DNA of 13,226 nucleotides, from NCBI GenBank assembly GCA_964637725.1, contig CAZWXH010000047.1:1-13226 (forward strand). Direction: 5' to 3'. The notes under the pieces were generated by a model. It was given only the letters and a program-made list of their open reading frames with translations. It did not search any database and was not told the origin of the DNA. The first letter of the stretch is position 1, and every line of letters starts with the position of its first letter. This document shows, one piece after another, positions 7,501-13,226 of the stretch. A program made the position numbers and the translations under genes. The stretch comes from CAZWXH01 sp964637725. Lineage in GTDB: Bacteria > Bacillota_I > Bacilli_A > Erysipelotrichales > Coprobacillaceae.

Positions 7501-8146
7501 GACTATCACCTACTTCATGAATCGATGTCACTTTTGGTGTTAGTTTTCTTTCAAATATTCCTAACAACAAATCAGTAAGCAATGCCATGATCGTTACCAA
7601 TATTGTCGCAAAGATAATAAAATTGAAATTATAATTAGTAAGTCCGGCAAATATAAAATCGCCTAAACCACCAGCTCCAACATAAGCTGCAATGGTAGCC
7701 CAACCAATAACATAGACAGCACTTAATCTAATTCCAGCCATAATAACTGGTAAAGCCAAAGGAAGTTGAACTTTAAAGATGATTTGTTGACTTGTCATCC
7801 CCATTCCTTTTGCCGCATCTAGTAAATTCTCATCTACTCCCACCATCCCAATATAAGTATTTCTAAGTATTGGCAAGAGTGAATAGATTAATAACGCAAC
7901 TATTGCTGGTGTTTTTCCAACACCAAATAATGGAACCATCATCGCAAGTAATGCTAATGAAGGTATTGTTTGAAAAACTGAACAAATTGAAATAACTACT
8001 TGTGCAATTTTCTTATGATTCACTATTAAAATCGCAACTGGAACTGCAATCATAATTCCAAGTGCTAATGAACAAAGTGATACCATCAAATGTTCACCGG
8101 CTTTTTCTAATAGTTCTACACCACTATTTTGAAAGAATTCAAGCAT
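7493..8146 (-). CDS. opuCB: Osmoprotectant ABC transporter, first permease (OpuCB/OpuBB type)
   Basis: This 217-residue permease pairs with opuCD to form the membrane channel. Hydrophobic stretches lie near 18-42, 48-75, 79-97, 128-158 and 174-197. The EAA loop contacting the ATPase is DAAKGMGMTSQQ...LP (about 110-130). Relative to opuCD it has a slightly longer charged C-terminus (about 198-217). Its ATG overlaps the opuCA stop codon by one base (TAATG), and its own stop lies inside the opuCC start region, so the order CA-CB-CC-CD is read as one tightly coupled message. A GAGG about 10 bases before the start gives a modest ribosome binding site, fitting re-initiation after opuCA. Confidence 0.92.
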   Translation of the reverse strand: MLEFFQNSGVELLEKAGEHLMVSLCSLALGIMIAVPVAILIVNHKKIAQVVISICSVFQTIPSLALLAMMVPLFGVGKTPAIVALLIYSLLPILRNTYIGMVGVDENLLDAAKGMGMTSQQIIFKVQLPLALPVIMAGIRLSAVYVIGWATIAAYVGAGGLGDFIFAGLTNYNFNFIIFATILVTIMALLTDLLLGIFERKLTPKVTSIHEVGDSHE

Positions 8147-9324
8147 TATACATTCGCCTCAAAATCATCAGGATTCGTAGTGCTGATTGCCGCATCTTCC
8201 TCAGGTTCATAATTTTCCCATAATCCCGAACACATAACTTCAACAATAGAAGCTCTTGTAATAAGCCCCAACATGACACCATCATCATCCACAACCGGAA
8301 TATTCTTATATCCAAGTTTATTGATATAATAAATAGCATCTCGAATTGTTGTTGATTGAAGCATCGTTGTTGCTTCTTTTACATAATCATAGATTTGAGA
8401 ATCTTCTTTTCTTTTTCGATCAATATCAAAAATATCTACATGTCCTAATAAAACTTTATTTTCATCAGTAATAAATAATGAGTCAACATGTTTATCTCTC
8501 ATTAGCTGAATAGCTTTTGTAGTCGGACAATTATATTCAACAGTAACTGGATTATCGATCATAATCTTTTCAACTGTTTGATAATCAAAAGTTGCTTGTG
8601 ACAACCTTTGTTCACCAATCATATCTCTTACAAAATGATTGGCTGGTTTCATTAAGATGTTTTCAGGAGTATCATATTGAATAACATCTCCTTTATCCAT
8701 GATTACAATTTTATCAGCTAACGCTAAGGCTTCATCCATATCATGTGTAACAAATATAATTGTTTTTTTCATTTCTTTTTGTAATCTTTTAATTAAGTTT
8801 TGTAGATTAGCACGTGTAATTGGATCTAATGCTCCAAATGGCTCATCCATAAGAATAATGTTTTGATTAGCAGCAAGTGCTCTAATAACACCTATTCTTT
8901 GTTGTTGTCCTCCAGATAACTCTGAAGGATACATATCAAAATAACTTTCAGGCATTTTTACTTTTTTCATAAGATCCTTAGCAACATCTTGCATTTTATC
9001 TTCTGACCATTTTAGCAATTTTGGAACTGTCACAATATTTTCATATACGCTCATATGTGGCATTAATCCAATACGTTGAATCACATATCCAATATGTCTA
9101 CGTAACTCAACTGGATTCATTTTCTTAATGTTCCTGCCATCAATTAAAATATCCCCCTTTGTCGGCATATTCATTCCATTAATCATTCTCATACAAGTCG
9201 TTTTACCACTTCCAGAGGTTCCGATTAAACAAATGAATTCACCTGTTTCAAACTTTAAATTCACGTTTTTGACTGCTACCTTATTACCTGGGTAGACTTT
9301 CGAAATATTCTTTAATTCTATCAA
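8146..9324 (-). CDS. opuCA: Osmoprotectant ABC transporter, ATPase with tandem CBS domains (OpuCA type)
   Basis: This 392-residue protein powers betaine/choline-type import and carries the osmosensing regulatory part. Visible are Walker A GTSGSGKTT (35-43), Q-loop Gln83, ABC signature LSGGQQQ (136-142), Walker B ILMDEP (157-162) and the switch His194. Two CBS domains follow at about 253-307 and 315-366. The tail (about 371-392) is acidic, with seven Asp/Glu; in OpuA-type transporters an anionic tail next to the CBS pair tunes ionic-strength sensing. The longest frame starts 22 codons further out at 9390, but that includes the promoter. A TTG at 9324 follows GGTGA and begins IELKNISKVYPG, where the family normally starts. 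A shadow frame at 8139-8339 was ignored. Confidence 0.93.
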   Translation of the reverse strand: MIELKNISKVYPGNKVAVKNVNLKFETGEFICLIGTSGSGKTTCMRMINGMNMPTKGDILIDGRNIKKMNPVELRRHIGYVIQRIGLMPHMSVYENIVTVPKLLKWSEDKMQDVAKDLMKKVKMPESYFDMYPSELSGGQQQRIGVIRALAANQNIILMDEPFGALDPITRANLQNLIKRLQKEMKKTIIFVTHDMDEALALADKIVIMDKGDVIQYDTPENILMKPANHFVRDMIGEQRLSQATFDYQTVEKIMIDNPVTVEYNCPTTKAIQLMRDKHVDSLFITDENKVLLGHVDIFDIDRKRKEDSQIYDYVKEATTMLQSTTIRDAIYYINKLGYKNIPVVDDDGVMLGLITRASIVEVMCSGLWENYEPEEDAAISTTNPDDFEANV

Positions 9325-9346
9325 AAAATCACCGTCCTTCCTTTTT

Positions 9347-9375
9347 AGTATAGCACATTTAGCCACACAATTCAA
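9347..9375 (-). promoter_or_regulatory. Extended -10 promoter of the opuC operon
   Basis: On the minus strand TTGAAT (9375-9370, 4/6) and TATACT (9352-9347, 5/6) are 17 bases apart, and TGC directly before the -10 makes it an extended -10. Predicted transcription starts near 9340, leaving a leader of roughly 16 bases before the TTG start. This is among the best-formed promoters in the window. Confidence 0.7.
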
Positions 9376-9380
9376 ATTGT
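9367..9380. promoter_or_regulatory. Palindrome over the opuC -35, candidate operator
   Basis: ACAATT and AATTGT form a perfect 6-2-6 inverted repeat that covers the -35 element. A protein bound here would block the promoter. In Bacillus subtilis opuB/opuC are repressed by GbsR/OpcR, which are MarR-like dimers. Whether such a protein binds here is inference. Confidence 0.45.
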
Positions 9381-9384
9381 CACA

Positions 9385-9394
9385 TGTCATGACA
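9385..9394. promoter_or_regulatory. Second palindrome upstream of opuC
   Basis: TGTCATGACA is a perfect 10-base palindrome, flanked on the minus strand by CAC and, after one extra base, GTG. Its centre is 16 bases from the centre of the palindrome over the -35. It could be a second operator site for the same regulator or an activator site. The function is not known. Confidence 0.3.
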
Positions 9395-9444
9395 GTGTTT
9401 GATTCGCTTGATAAATAAAGGATTTCGGTGATTTTATATTCAAT

Positions 9445-11052
9445 TTATATATTGTCAGAAGAATTAATAACCAAAATATCATTCTTCAAAATAACAGTAT
9501 CTCCTTTAGGAATAATTGTCTTATTTCCTCTTAATATCATAATAATAAGTTCATCGGAATCAGGCGAATAATCATGAATTGATTTTCCTATCCATTCGCT
9601 TTGATGAGTAATAACTTGTTCCTGTAAAGAAATAGCTTTACCATCATCAAACTGATGAGCACTTAAAATAACGACATCATCTTCTATTAGTTTTGTTGTT
9701 CCATTAGGAATAAAATATTGATTATCTCTTAATATCATAATCACTAAAGTATCAGGTGGAAAGATGATATCTTTAATCACTTGGTTATGCCACGGATGTT
9801 GTTGTTTGATTTTTAATTTAATAAAGTTCAAATCAACTTCTTGGGTATAATCACTAAATGTTTTCATAACATCAATATCTTGATCACTCATATCTAACCA
9901 CTTAGATACCACTGGTAATAAAGATCCTTGAATACCAATAGATAACAAAACAATACAAAAGACTATATGAAATAAATCATTATATAAATTAGAGTGACTA
10001 ACAATTGCCATAATCGCAAATACGATAGAAGCTGCTCCTCTTAATCCAGCAAATGAGACTAACAATTGTTGACGTATTCGACATTTTAATGGAGACAATA
10101 TCGCAAACACCGATATTGGGCGTGCAATAAAAGTAAGAAAAAGCATGATTGCTAGAGAAGGTAATATAACAGGTATAATTTGTGACGGTGTGGAAAGTAG
10201 TCCTAGTAAAAAGAAGATTAACATTTGCATCAATCCAGTCATACCATCAAAGAAATGAACAAGTGCTTTTTTGTTTTTGAACTTTATGTTTCCTAGCATG
10301 ATTCCACATAGATAAGCACTTAAATATCCATTACCACCTATAACATCTGCCAAAGCATATGAAAGTAATGCTATCCCTACGACAAAAGCCATATCAAAAC
10401 CAGCGGTTTCAAAACGATAACGCTTTAATAGCTTCCCCGCTACATAAGCAACCATAACGCCTACCCCCACTCCAAATAAGAGTTGTTGAATAATCATAAT
10501 TGCAAATGTCCCTATATTAACTTGACCTGACATCACAGTAATCATAATAATTGTCAACATATATGAACAAGGGTCATTACTCCCACTTTCTATTTCTAAC
10601 ATTGAGTCAGTATTGTGCTTAAGTCCTAATTTTTTAGAGCGAAGTATTGAAAATACTGATGCCGCATCAGTTGAACTAATGACTGCCCCAATTAAAAAAC
10701 TCTCCATTATTTCAATTCCCAATGCATAATAACAAAACAATCCTGTAAACAACGCTGTCAAAACAACACCTAGTGTTGATAATAATCCAGCTTGAAAAGA
10801 TACTGGCTTCGCTTGATGAAGATTGGTTCCAAAACCTCCATAAAACATTATAAAAATCAATGCTATAGAGCAGACTTGTTCTGCTAGCACATAATTATCA
10901 AAATGAATTTTGACAATTCCATCATTCCCAAATAACATTCCCATGACAATAAAACCAAGCAACATAGGAATTCCTATCTTGTGGGATAATTTGTTGACAA
11001 GAACACAAATAATAACAATAATTGCTGATAATAATATCATTGTAGTCATCAT
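9445..11052 (-). CDS. CPA1-family cation/proton antiporter with two RCK_C domains
   Basis: This 535-residue membrane protein resembles NhaP/NhaP2-type potassium or sodium/proton antiporters. About 12 hydrophobic segments fill residues 1-385. Ion-site motifs include SSTDA (126-130, Asp129), SGSNDP (156-161, Asp160) and FAGLRGA (334-340), all typical of CPA1. Two TrkA-C/RCK_C domains follow at about 398-466 and 470-535, sharing an IMILR...P.G pattern. No RCK_N (nucleotide-binding Rossmann) domain lies between membrane part and RCK_C, as in NhaP2/CvrA-type proteins. RCK_C domains bind small ligands such as cyclic-di-AMP in some transporters; that is untested here. Two adjacent ATGs exist (11052, 11049); the ribosome binding site GGGGAG suits the second slightly better. 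It has its own promoter and precedes opuC, with no clear terminator between. Confidence 0.87.
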   Translation of the reverse strand: MMTTMILLSAIIVIICVLVNKLSHKIGIPMLLGFIVMGMLFGNDGIVKIHFDNYVLAEQVCSIALIFIMFYGGFGTNLHQAKPVSFQAGLLSTLGVVLTALFTGLFCYYALGIEIMESFLIGAVISSTDAASVFSILRSKKLGLKHNTDSMLEIESGSNDPCSYMLTIIMITVMSGQVNIGTFAIMIIQQLLFGVGVGVMVAYVAGKLLKRYRFETAGFDMAFVVGIALLSYALADVIGGNGYLSAYLCGIMLGNIKFKNKKALVHFFDGMTGLMQMLIFFLLGLLSTPSQIIPVILPSLAIMLFLTFIARPISVFAILSPLKCRIRQQLLVSFAGLRGAASIVFAIMAIVSHSNLYNDLFHIVFCIVLLSIGIQGSLLPVVSKWLDMSDQDIDVMKTFSDYTQEVDLNFIKLKIKQQHPWHNQVIKDIIFPPDTLVIMILRDNQYFIPNGTTKLIEDDVVILSAHQFDDGKAISLQEQVITHQSEWIGKSIHDYSPDSDELIIMILRGNKTIIPKGDTVILKNDILVINSSDNI

Positions 11053-11072
11053 ATCACTCCCCTTCTTTTTTT

Positions 11073-11101
11073 ATCATACCATAAATTATTATATTCACCA
11101 A
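11073..11101 (-). promoter_or_regulatory. Extended -10 promoter of the antiporter gene
   Basis: On the minus strand TATGAT (11078-11073) is preceded by TGG, making an extended -10. TTGGTG (11101-11096, 3/6) lies 17 bases upstream. A separate TATAAT at 11093-11088 has no good -35 and is less likely. Confidence 0.5.
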
Positions 11102-11105
11102 AGAG

Positions 11106-11138
11106 GACAATAAAACACCTTTAATGAAAAAGGTGTTT
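11106..11138 (-). terminator. Terminator of the trigger factor gene
   Basis: On the minus strand AAACACCTTT (11138-11129) and AAAGGTGTTT (11122-11113) form a perfect 10-bp stem around a 6-base loop, followed by TTTATTG. The hairpin starts 7 bases after the stop codon. On the plus strand the run after the hairpin is mostly A, so it serves only the minus strand. Confidence 0.85.
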
Positions 11139-11145
11139 AAAAAAA

Positions 11146-12096
11146 TTAATTATCAATTTTTGCATGTTGAATTACAAATTGGCTTGCTTTCATACGATTA
11201 TAATCATGTTTTAAATCATCTGCACTGACTTTTTCTAAAACATCTTCTTTCGTCATTTGATTTTGCATAGCAATCATTTCTATTTGTTGATTGATTTCTT
11301 CATCTGTTGTTTCAATATTTTCTACTGAAACAATTTCATCAATAATAGCTTCAAGTTTAGCTTGTTGAGTTGCTCCTGGAACTAATTGTTCACGTAATGT
11401 TTCTTCATTTGTTCCTGTCATTTGAAGATATTGTTCTAATTGCATACCTTGTCTTGCTAAATCCATACCAATACGTTGAATATGCATATCCACTGCTTTA
11501 TTAATATCTTCTTCACTCACATCAACATCACTCGCATTGATTAAGTTATCAAAAATCATATTTTCAATTTCTGTTTGATATGATTGATCATGTTGAGATT
11601 GAATTTGAGCTTCTACTTGTGATTTGAATTCTTCAACATTTGTCATGTTTGGAACATTTAATGATGCTACAAATTCATCATTTAATTCAGATTCCTTTTT
11701 GTTTTCAATCTTATGTACAGTAACTTTAAATACAACATCAGCTCCTGCTAGGTCTTCCATTCCATAATCACTAGGGAATGTAATATTTAAATCTTTAGAT
11801 TCACCTTTATTCATTCCAATCATTTGTTCTTCAAAACCAGGAATAAATTGTCCTGACCCGATTTCTAATTGATGACCATCGGCTTTACCACCATCAAAAG
11901 CCACACCATCTTTAAAACCTTCAAAATCTATTGTTGTAATATCTCCATTTTCTACAGTTCCATCTTTTTCAACCATAGTTGGTGATTGAGCAACAATTGT
12001 TTGAATCTGTTGATCAATTTCTTCTTGAGTGACTGCTTTCTTTTCTACCTTTGCTTCTACTTCTTTATACTGTCCTAATTTGTTTACTTTACTCAT
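11146..12096 (-). CDS. Short trigger factor: FKBP-type isomerase and C-terminal chaperone domains, no ribosome-binding domain
   Basis: This 316-residue protein has the parts of trigger factor that hold unfolded chains and isomerise prolyl bonds. Residues 1-45 match the linker after the N-terminal domain (KLGQYKEVEAKV...VTQEEIDQQI). An FKBP-type PPIase domain spans about 50-130 (GDITTIDFEGF, FIPGFEEQMIGM, GADVVFKVTVHKI). The helical C-terminal chaperone domain spans about 135-316. Full trigger factors have about 430 residues; the roughly 110-residue ribosome-binding domain is missing. The frame extends upstream to 12156, but that stretch carries the promoter and no family sequence, so the start is the ATG at 12096 with GGA 8 bases before it. 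It therefore looks like an intact short gene and not a broken one. It sits alone between its own promoter and terminator. Confidence 0.88.
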   Translation of the reverse strand: MSKVNKLGQYKEVEAKVEKKAVTQEEIDQQIQTIVAQSPTMVEKDGTVENGDITTIDFEGFKDGVAFDGGKADGHQLEIGSGQFIPGFEEQMIGMNKGESKDLNITFPSDYGMEDLAGADVVFKVTVHKIENKKESELNDEFVASLNVPNMTNVEEFKSQVEAQIQSQHDQSYQTEIENMIFDNLINASDVDVSEEDINKAVDMHIQRIGMDLARQGMQLEQYLQMTGTNEETLREQLVPGATQQAKLEAIIDEIVSVENIETTDEEINQQIEMIAMQNQMTKEDVLEKVSADDLKHDYNRMKASQFVIQHAKIDN

Positions 12097-12127
12097 TATT
12101 CGTTTCCTTTCATTTTGACGTACGCCC

Positions 12128-12156
12128 ATTGTAACATGAATTATATTCAAGGACAA
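12128..12156 (-). promoter_or_regulatory. Extended -10 promoter of the short trigger factor gene
   Basis: On the minus strand TTGTCC (12156-12151, 4/6) and TACAAT (12133-12128, 5/6) are 17 bases apart, with TGT just before the -10. Predicted transcription starts near 12121, downstream of the longest possible start codon and upstream of the ATG at 12096. Confidence 0.7.
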
Positions 12157-12190
12157 TCAAAGAAATAAAATATTCTTAGATATTTACATT

Positions 12191-12200
12191 CTTATATAAG
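12191..12200. repeat. Short palindrome between divergent genes
   Basis: CTTATATAAG is a perfect 10-base palindrome in the gap between the divergent trigger factor and small membrane protein genes. It could be a regulator site, but short AT-rich palindromes arise by chance in DNA of this composition. Confidence 0.2.
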
Positions 12201-12224
12201 CCGTTGTTTTTAAAGTAAACATGT

Positions 12225-12230
12225 TATATT
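12225..12230 (+). promoter_or_regulatory. -10 element of the small membrane protein gene
   Basis: TATATT (5/6) is preceded by TGT, an extended -10. The only -35-like sequence, TTGTTT (12204-12209), is 15 bases upstream, which is short. Transcription would begin near 12237, leaving a leader of about 10 bases before the ATG at 12247. Confidence 0.45.
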
Positions 12231-12246
12231 TGATATGGTGATGAAA

Positions 12247-12618
12247 ATGAATGATTGGAATAAAAACAATAAGAAAGATTCTTTTGATGCTTATGTTGAC
12301 TATCAAACTATTAATAATAAGACAACTTCTCATATCAAAAATGATGATATAAGAAATATTAAAATCGCATATATTATTGCAGGCATTCTTGTGTGTATTT
12401 CTTTACTTCCCGTTTTACCCATAGCATTATTTATTGGATTATATATTTGGGGTTGGAAAACGGTTAAGAAACAATATTTAATGGATCACCCTTCTTATTA
12501 TCAAACAAGAAAATATAAGTTTTTTCATAAATATAGATTTGTGATAAGAGGAATCAGTCTCTTTATTATCATTATTCTTGTTTTATCTTTAATGAGTAAT
12601 CCGATATATATTGGATAA
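12247..12618 (+). CDS. Small membrane protein of unknown function
   Basis: I do not recognise this 123-residue protein. Its N-terminal 38 residues are polar and rich in Asn, Lys and Asp. A long hydrophobic stretch (about 39-70), broken by LPVLPI, may be one long or two short membrane segments. A basic, aromatic loop (about 71-98) follows, then a second clear membrane helix (about 99-117). Such proteins are usually small inner membrane proteins with both ends inside, but nothing here gives a function. The frame also allows ATGs at 12235 and 12241 and a GTG at 12238. The ATG at 12247 is preferred because GGTGAT (12237-12242) precedes it by 4 bases and transcription probably begins near 12237. 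It diverges from the trigger factor gene. I see no clear terminator after it. Confidence 0.7.
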   Translation: MNDWNKNNKKDSFDAYVDYQTINNKTTSHIKNDDIRNIKIAYIIAGILVCISLLPVLPIALFIGLYIWGWKTVKKQYLMDHPSYYQTRKYKFFHKYRFVIRGISLFIIIILVLSLMSNPIYIG

Positions 12619-12678
12619 AAATAATCTAATAATATTCTTACTTATTCTTATTAAATCATGAATATCTTTTCAGATAAG

Positions 12679-12708
12679 TTGTAGATATTTCATAATTTGT
12701 GTTAAGAT
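12679..12708 (+). promoter_or_regulatory. Extended -10 promoter of the rsmH-like gene
   Basis: TAAGAT (12703-12708) is preceded by TGT, an extended -10. TTGTAG (12679-12684, 3/6) lies 18 bases upstream. An imperfect inverted repeat (12658-12666 with 12684-12693, ATGAATATC and GATATTTCAT) spans the same region. Confidence 0.45.
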
Positions 12709-12739
12709 ATGTAAAGAAGTTATGAGAGGAATTTTAGAT

Positions 12740-13226
12740 ATGGAAGAAAAACGTAAAAGAAGAGTGAGATATAGTGGGACTCATCCAAAGAAATTTAATG
12801 AAAAATATAAGGAGTTAAATCCTGATTTATATCCTGAAACAATAGAAAGAGTGATAAAAAAAGGAAGTACTCCTGTCGGTATGCATTTATCTATTATGGT
12901 TAATGAAATAATAGATTTTCTAAATATTCAAGATGGTGAAATTGGACTTGATTGTACATTAGGTTATGGTGGTCATACTTCTAAAATGCTTGAACAACTC
13001 AATCATACTGGACATATGTATGCGCTCGATATAGATCCAATAGAGAGTGTTAAGACAAAAGAAAGATTATTCAATAAGGGTTATGGGGAAGATATTTTAA
13101 CTATTAAGAATTATAATTTTAAAGATATTGATGTATTGTCAAAAGAAGTTGGTTTATTTGATTTTGTATTAGCTGATTTAGGTGTTTCTTCTATGCAAAT
13201 AGATAATCCTGAAAGAGGTTTTTCTT
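12740..13226 (+). CDS. rsmH: RsmH-2 type 16S rRNA (cytosine-N4) methyltransferase, 5' part
   Basis: The first 162 codons are present and the gene runs off the window. RsmH transfers a methyl group from S-adenosylmethionine to N4 of C1402 in 16S rRNA. Visible are the SAM-binding loop LDCTLGYGGHT (70-80), ALDIDP (95-100) and FDFVLADLGVSSMQ (140-153), then NPERGFS (156-162), the RsmH signature. Unlike standard RsmH, which starts near the HIPVLL segment, this protein has about 48 extra residues, beginning with a basic stretch KRKRRVRYSG and continuing through KKFNEKYKELNP to KKGSTPVGMH. From memory this form matches the longer RsmH 2 found as a second copy in some Firmicutes, so another rsmH probably lies in a cell-division cluster elsewhere. 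The ATG at 12740 follows GAGAGGA by 9 bases. Confidence 0.88.
   Translation, partial: MEEKRKRRVRYSGTHPKKFNEKYKELNPDLYPETIERVIKKGSTPVGMHLSIMVNEIIDFLNIQDGEIGLDCTLGYGGHTSKMLEQLNHTGHMYALDIDPIESVKTKERLFNKGYGEDILTIKNYNFKDIDVLSKEVGLFDFVLADLGVSSMQIDNPERGFS

Noticed and set aside
8139..8339. Minus-strand open frame of 66 codons
   Set aside because: It is out of frame inside the CBS region of opuCA, which is clearly the coding frame.
9400..9444. Terminator after the antiporter gene
   Set aside because: I looked on the minus strand for a stem with a T-run and found only short AT matches, so none is annotated.
10910..11113. Plus-strand open frame of 67 codons
   Set aside because: It is antisense to the antiporter N-terminus and crosses its promoter; there is no supporting signal.
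12097..12156. Twenty extra N-terminal codons of the trigger factor frame
   Set aside because: The stretch holds a TTGTCC-17-TACAAT promoter and shows no trigger factor homology, so it is untranslated.
12658..12693. Possible terminator or attenuator before rsmH
   Set aside because: The inverted repeat is imperfect, AT-rich, has a long loop and is not followed by a T-run; I keep it only as a note under the promoter.

Overview
The window is AT-rich DNA from a low-GC Gram-positive bacterium (Bacillota). The protein repertoire, the strong AGGAGG-type ribosome binding sites, and an RsmH-2 type methyltransferase plus an OpuC-type osmolyte importer would suit a gut Erysipelotrichia-like lineage. That placement is an inference from general likeness, not a database match. 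I see no rRNA, tRNA, CRISPR array, insertion sequence or phage gene.

Layout. A plus-strand gene of unknown function (96-980) ends in a terminator shared with the convergent minus-strand gene beside it. From about 1007 to 12133 everything is on the minus strand. Reading in the direction of transcription (right to left) there are five units: (1) a short trigger factor lacking its ribosome-binding domain, with its own promoter and terminator; (2) a CPA1-type cation/proton antiporter with two C-terminal RCK_C domains, with its own promoter; (3) the four-gene osmoprotectant importer operon opuCA-CB-CC-CD, with tight overlaps, an extended -10 promoter overlain by a palindrome, and a terminator; (4) nrdA-nrdB, class I ribonucleotide reductase, translationally coupled and closed by a terminator; (5) a DUF2974/Mbeg1-like alpha/beta hydrolase that appears to start at ATA. 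At the right edge, two plus-strand genes diverge from the trigger factor: a small membrane protein of unknown function, and the first 162 codons of an RsmH-2 type 16S rRNA methyltransferase running off the window.

How the genes work together. The antiporter and the OpuC importer lie next to each other on one strand, and I see no clear terminator between them. This makes a plausible ion and osmolyte homeostasis block: ion exchange by the antiporter, compatible solute uptake by OpuC with CBS-domain gating. NrdA and NrdB form one enzyme that makes deoxyribonucleotides. The remaining genes are single housekeeping or orphan genes.

Several start codons were moved inward from the longest reading frame because a promoter or a good ribosome binding site lies inside the longer frame: DUF2974 to 2143, opuCC to 7500, opuCA to 9324, the trigger factor to 12096, and the small membrane protein to 12247. 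I did not find a convincing new multi-gene system. The most interesting points are the likely ATA start codon, the trigger factor without a ribosome-binding domain, and the paired palindromes at the opuC promoter.
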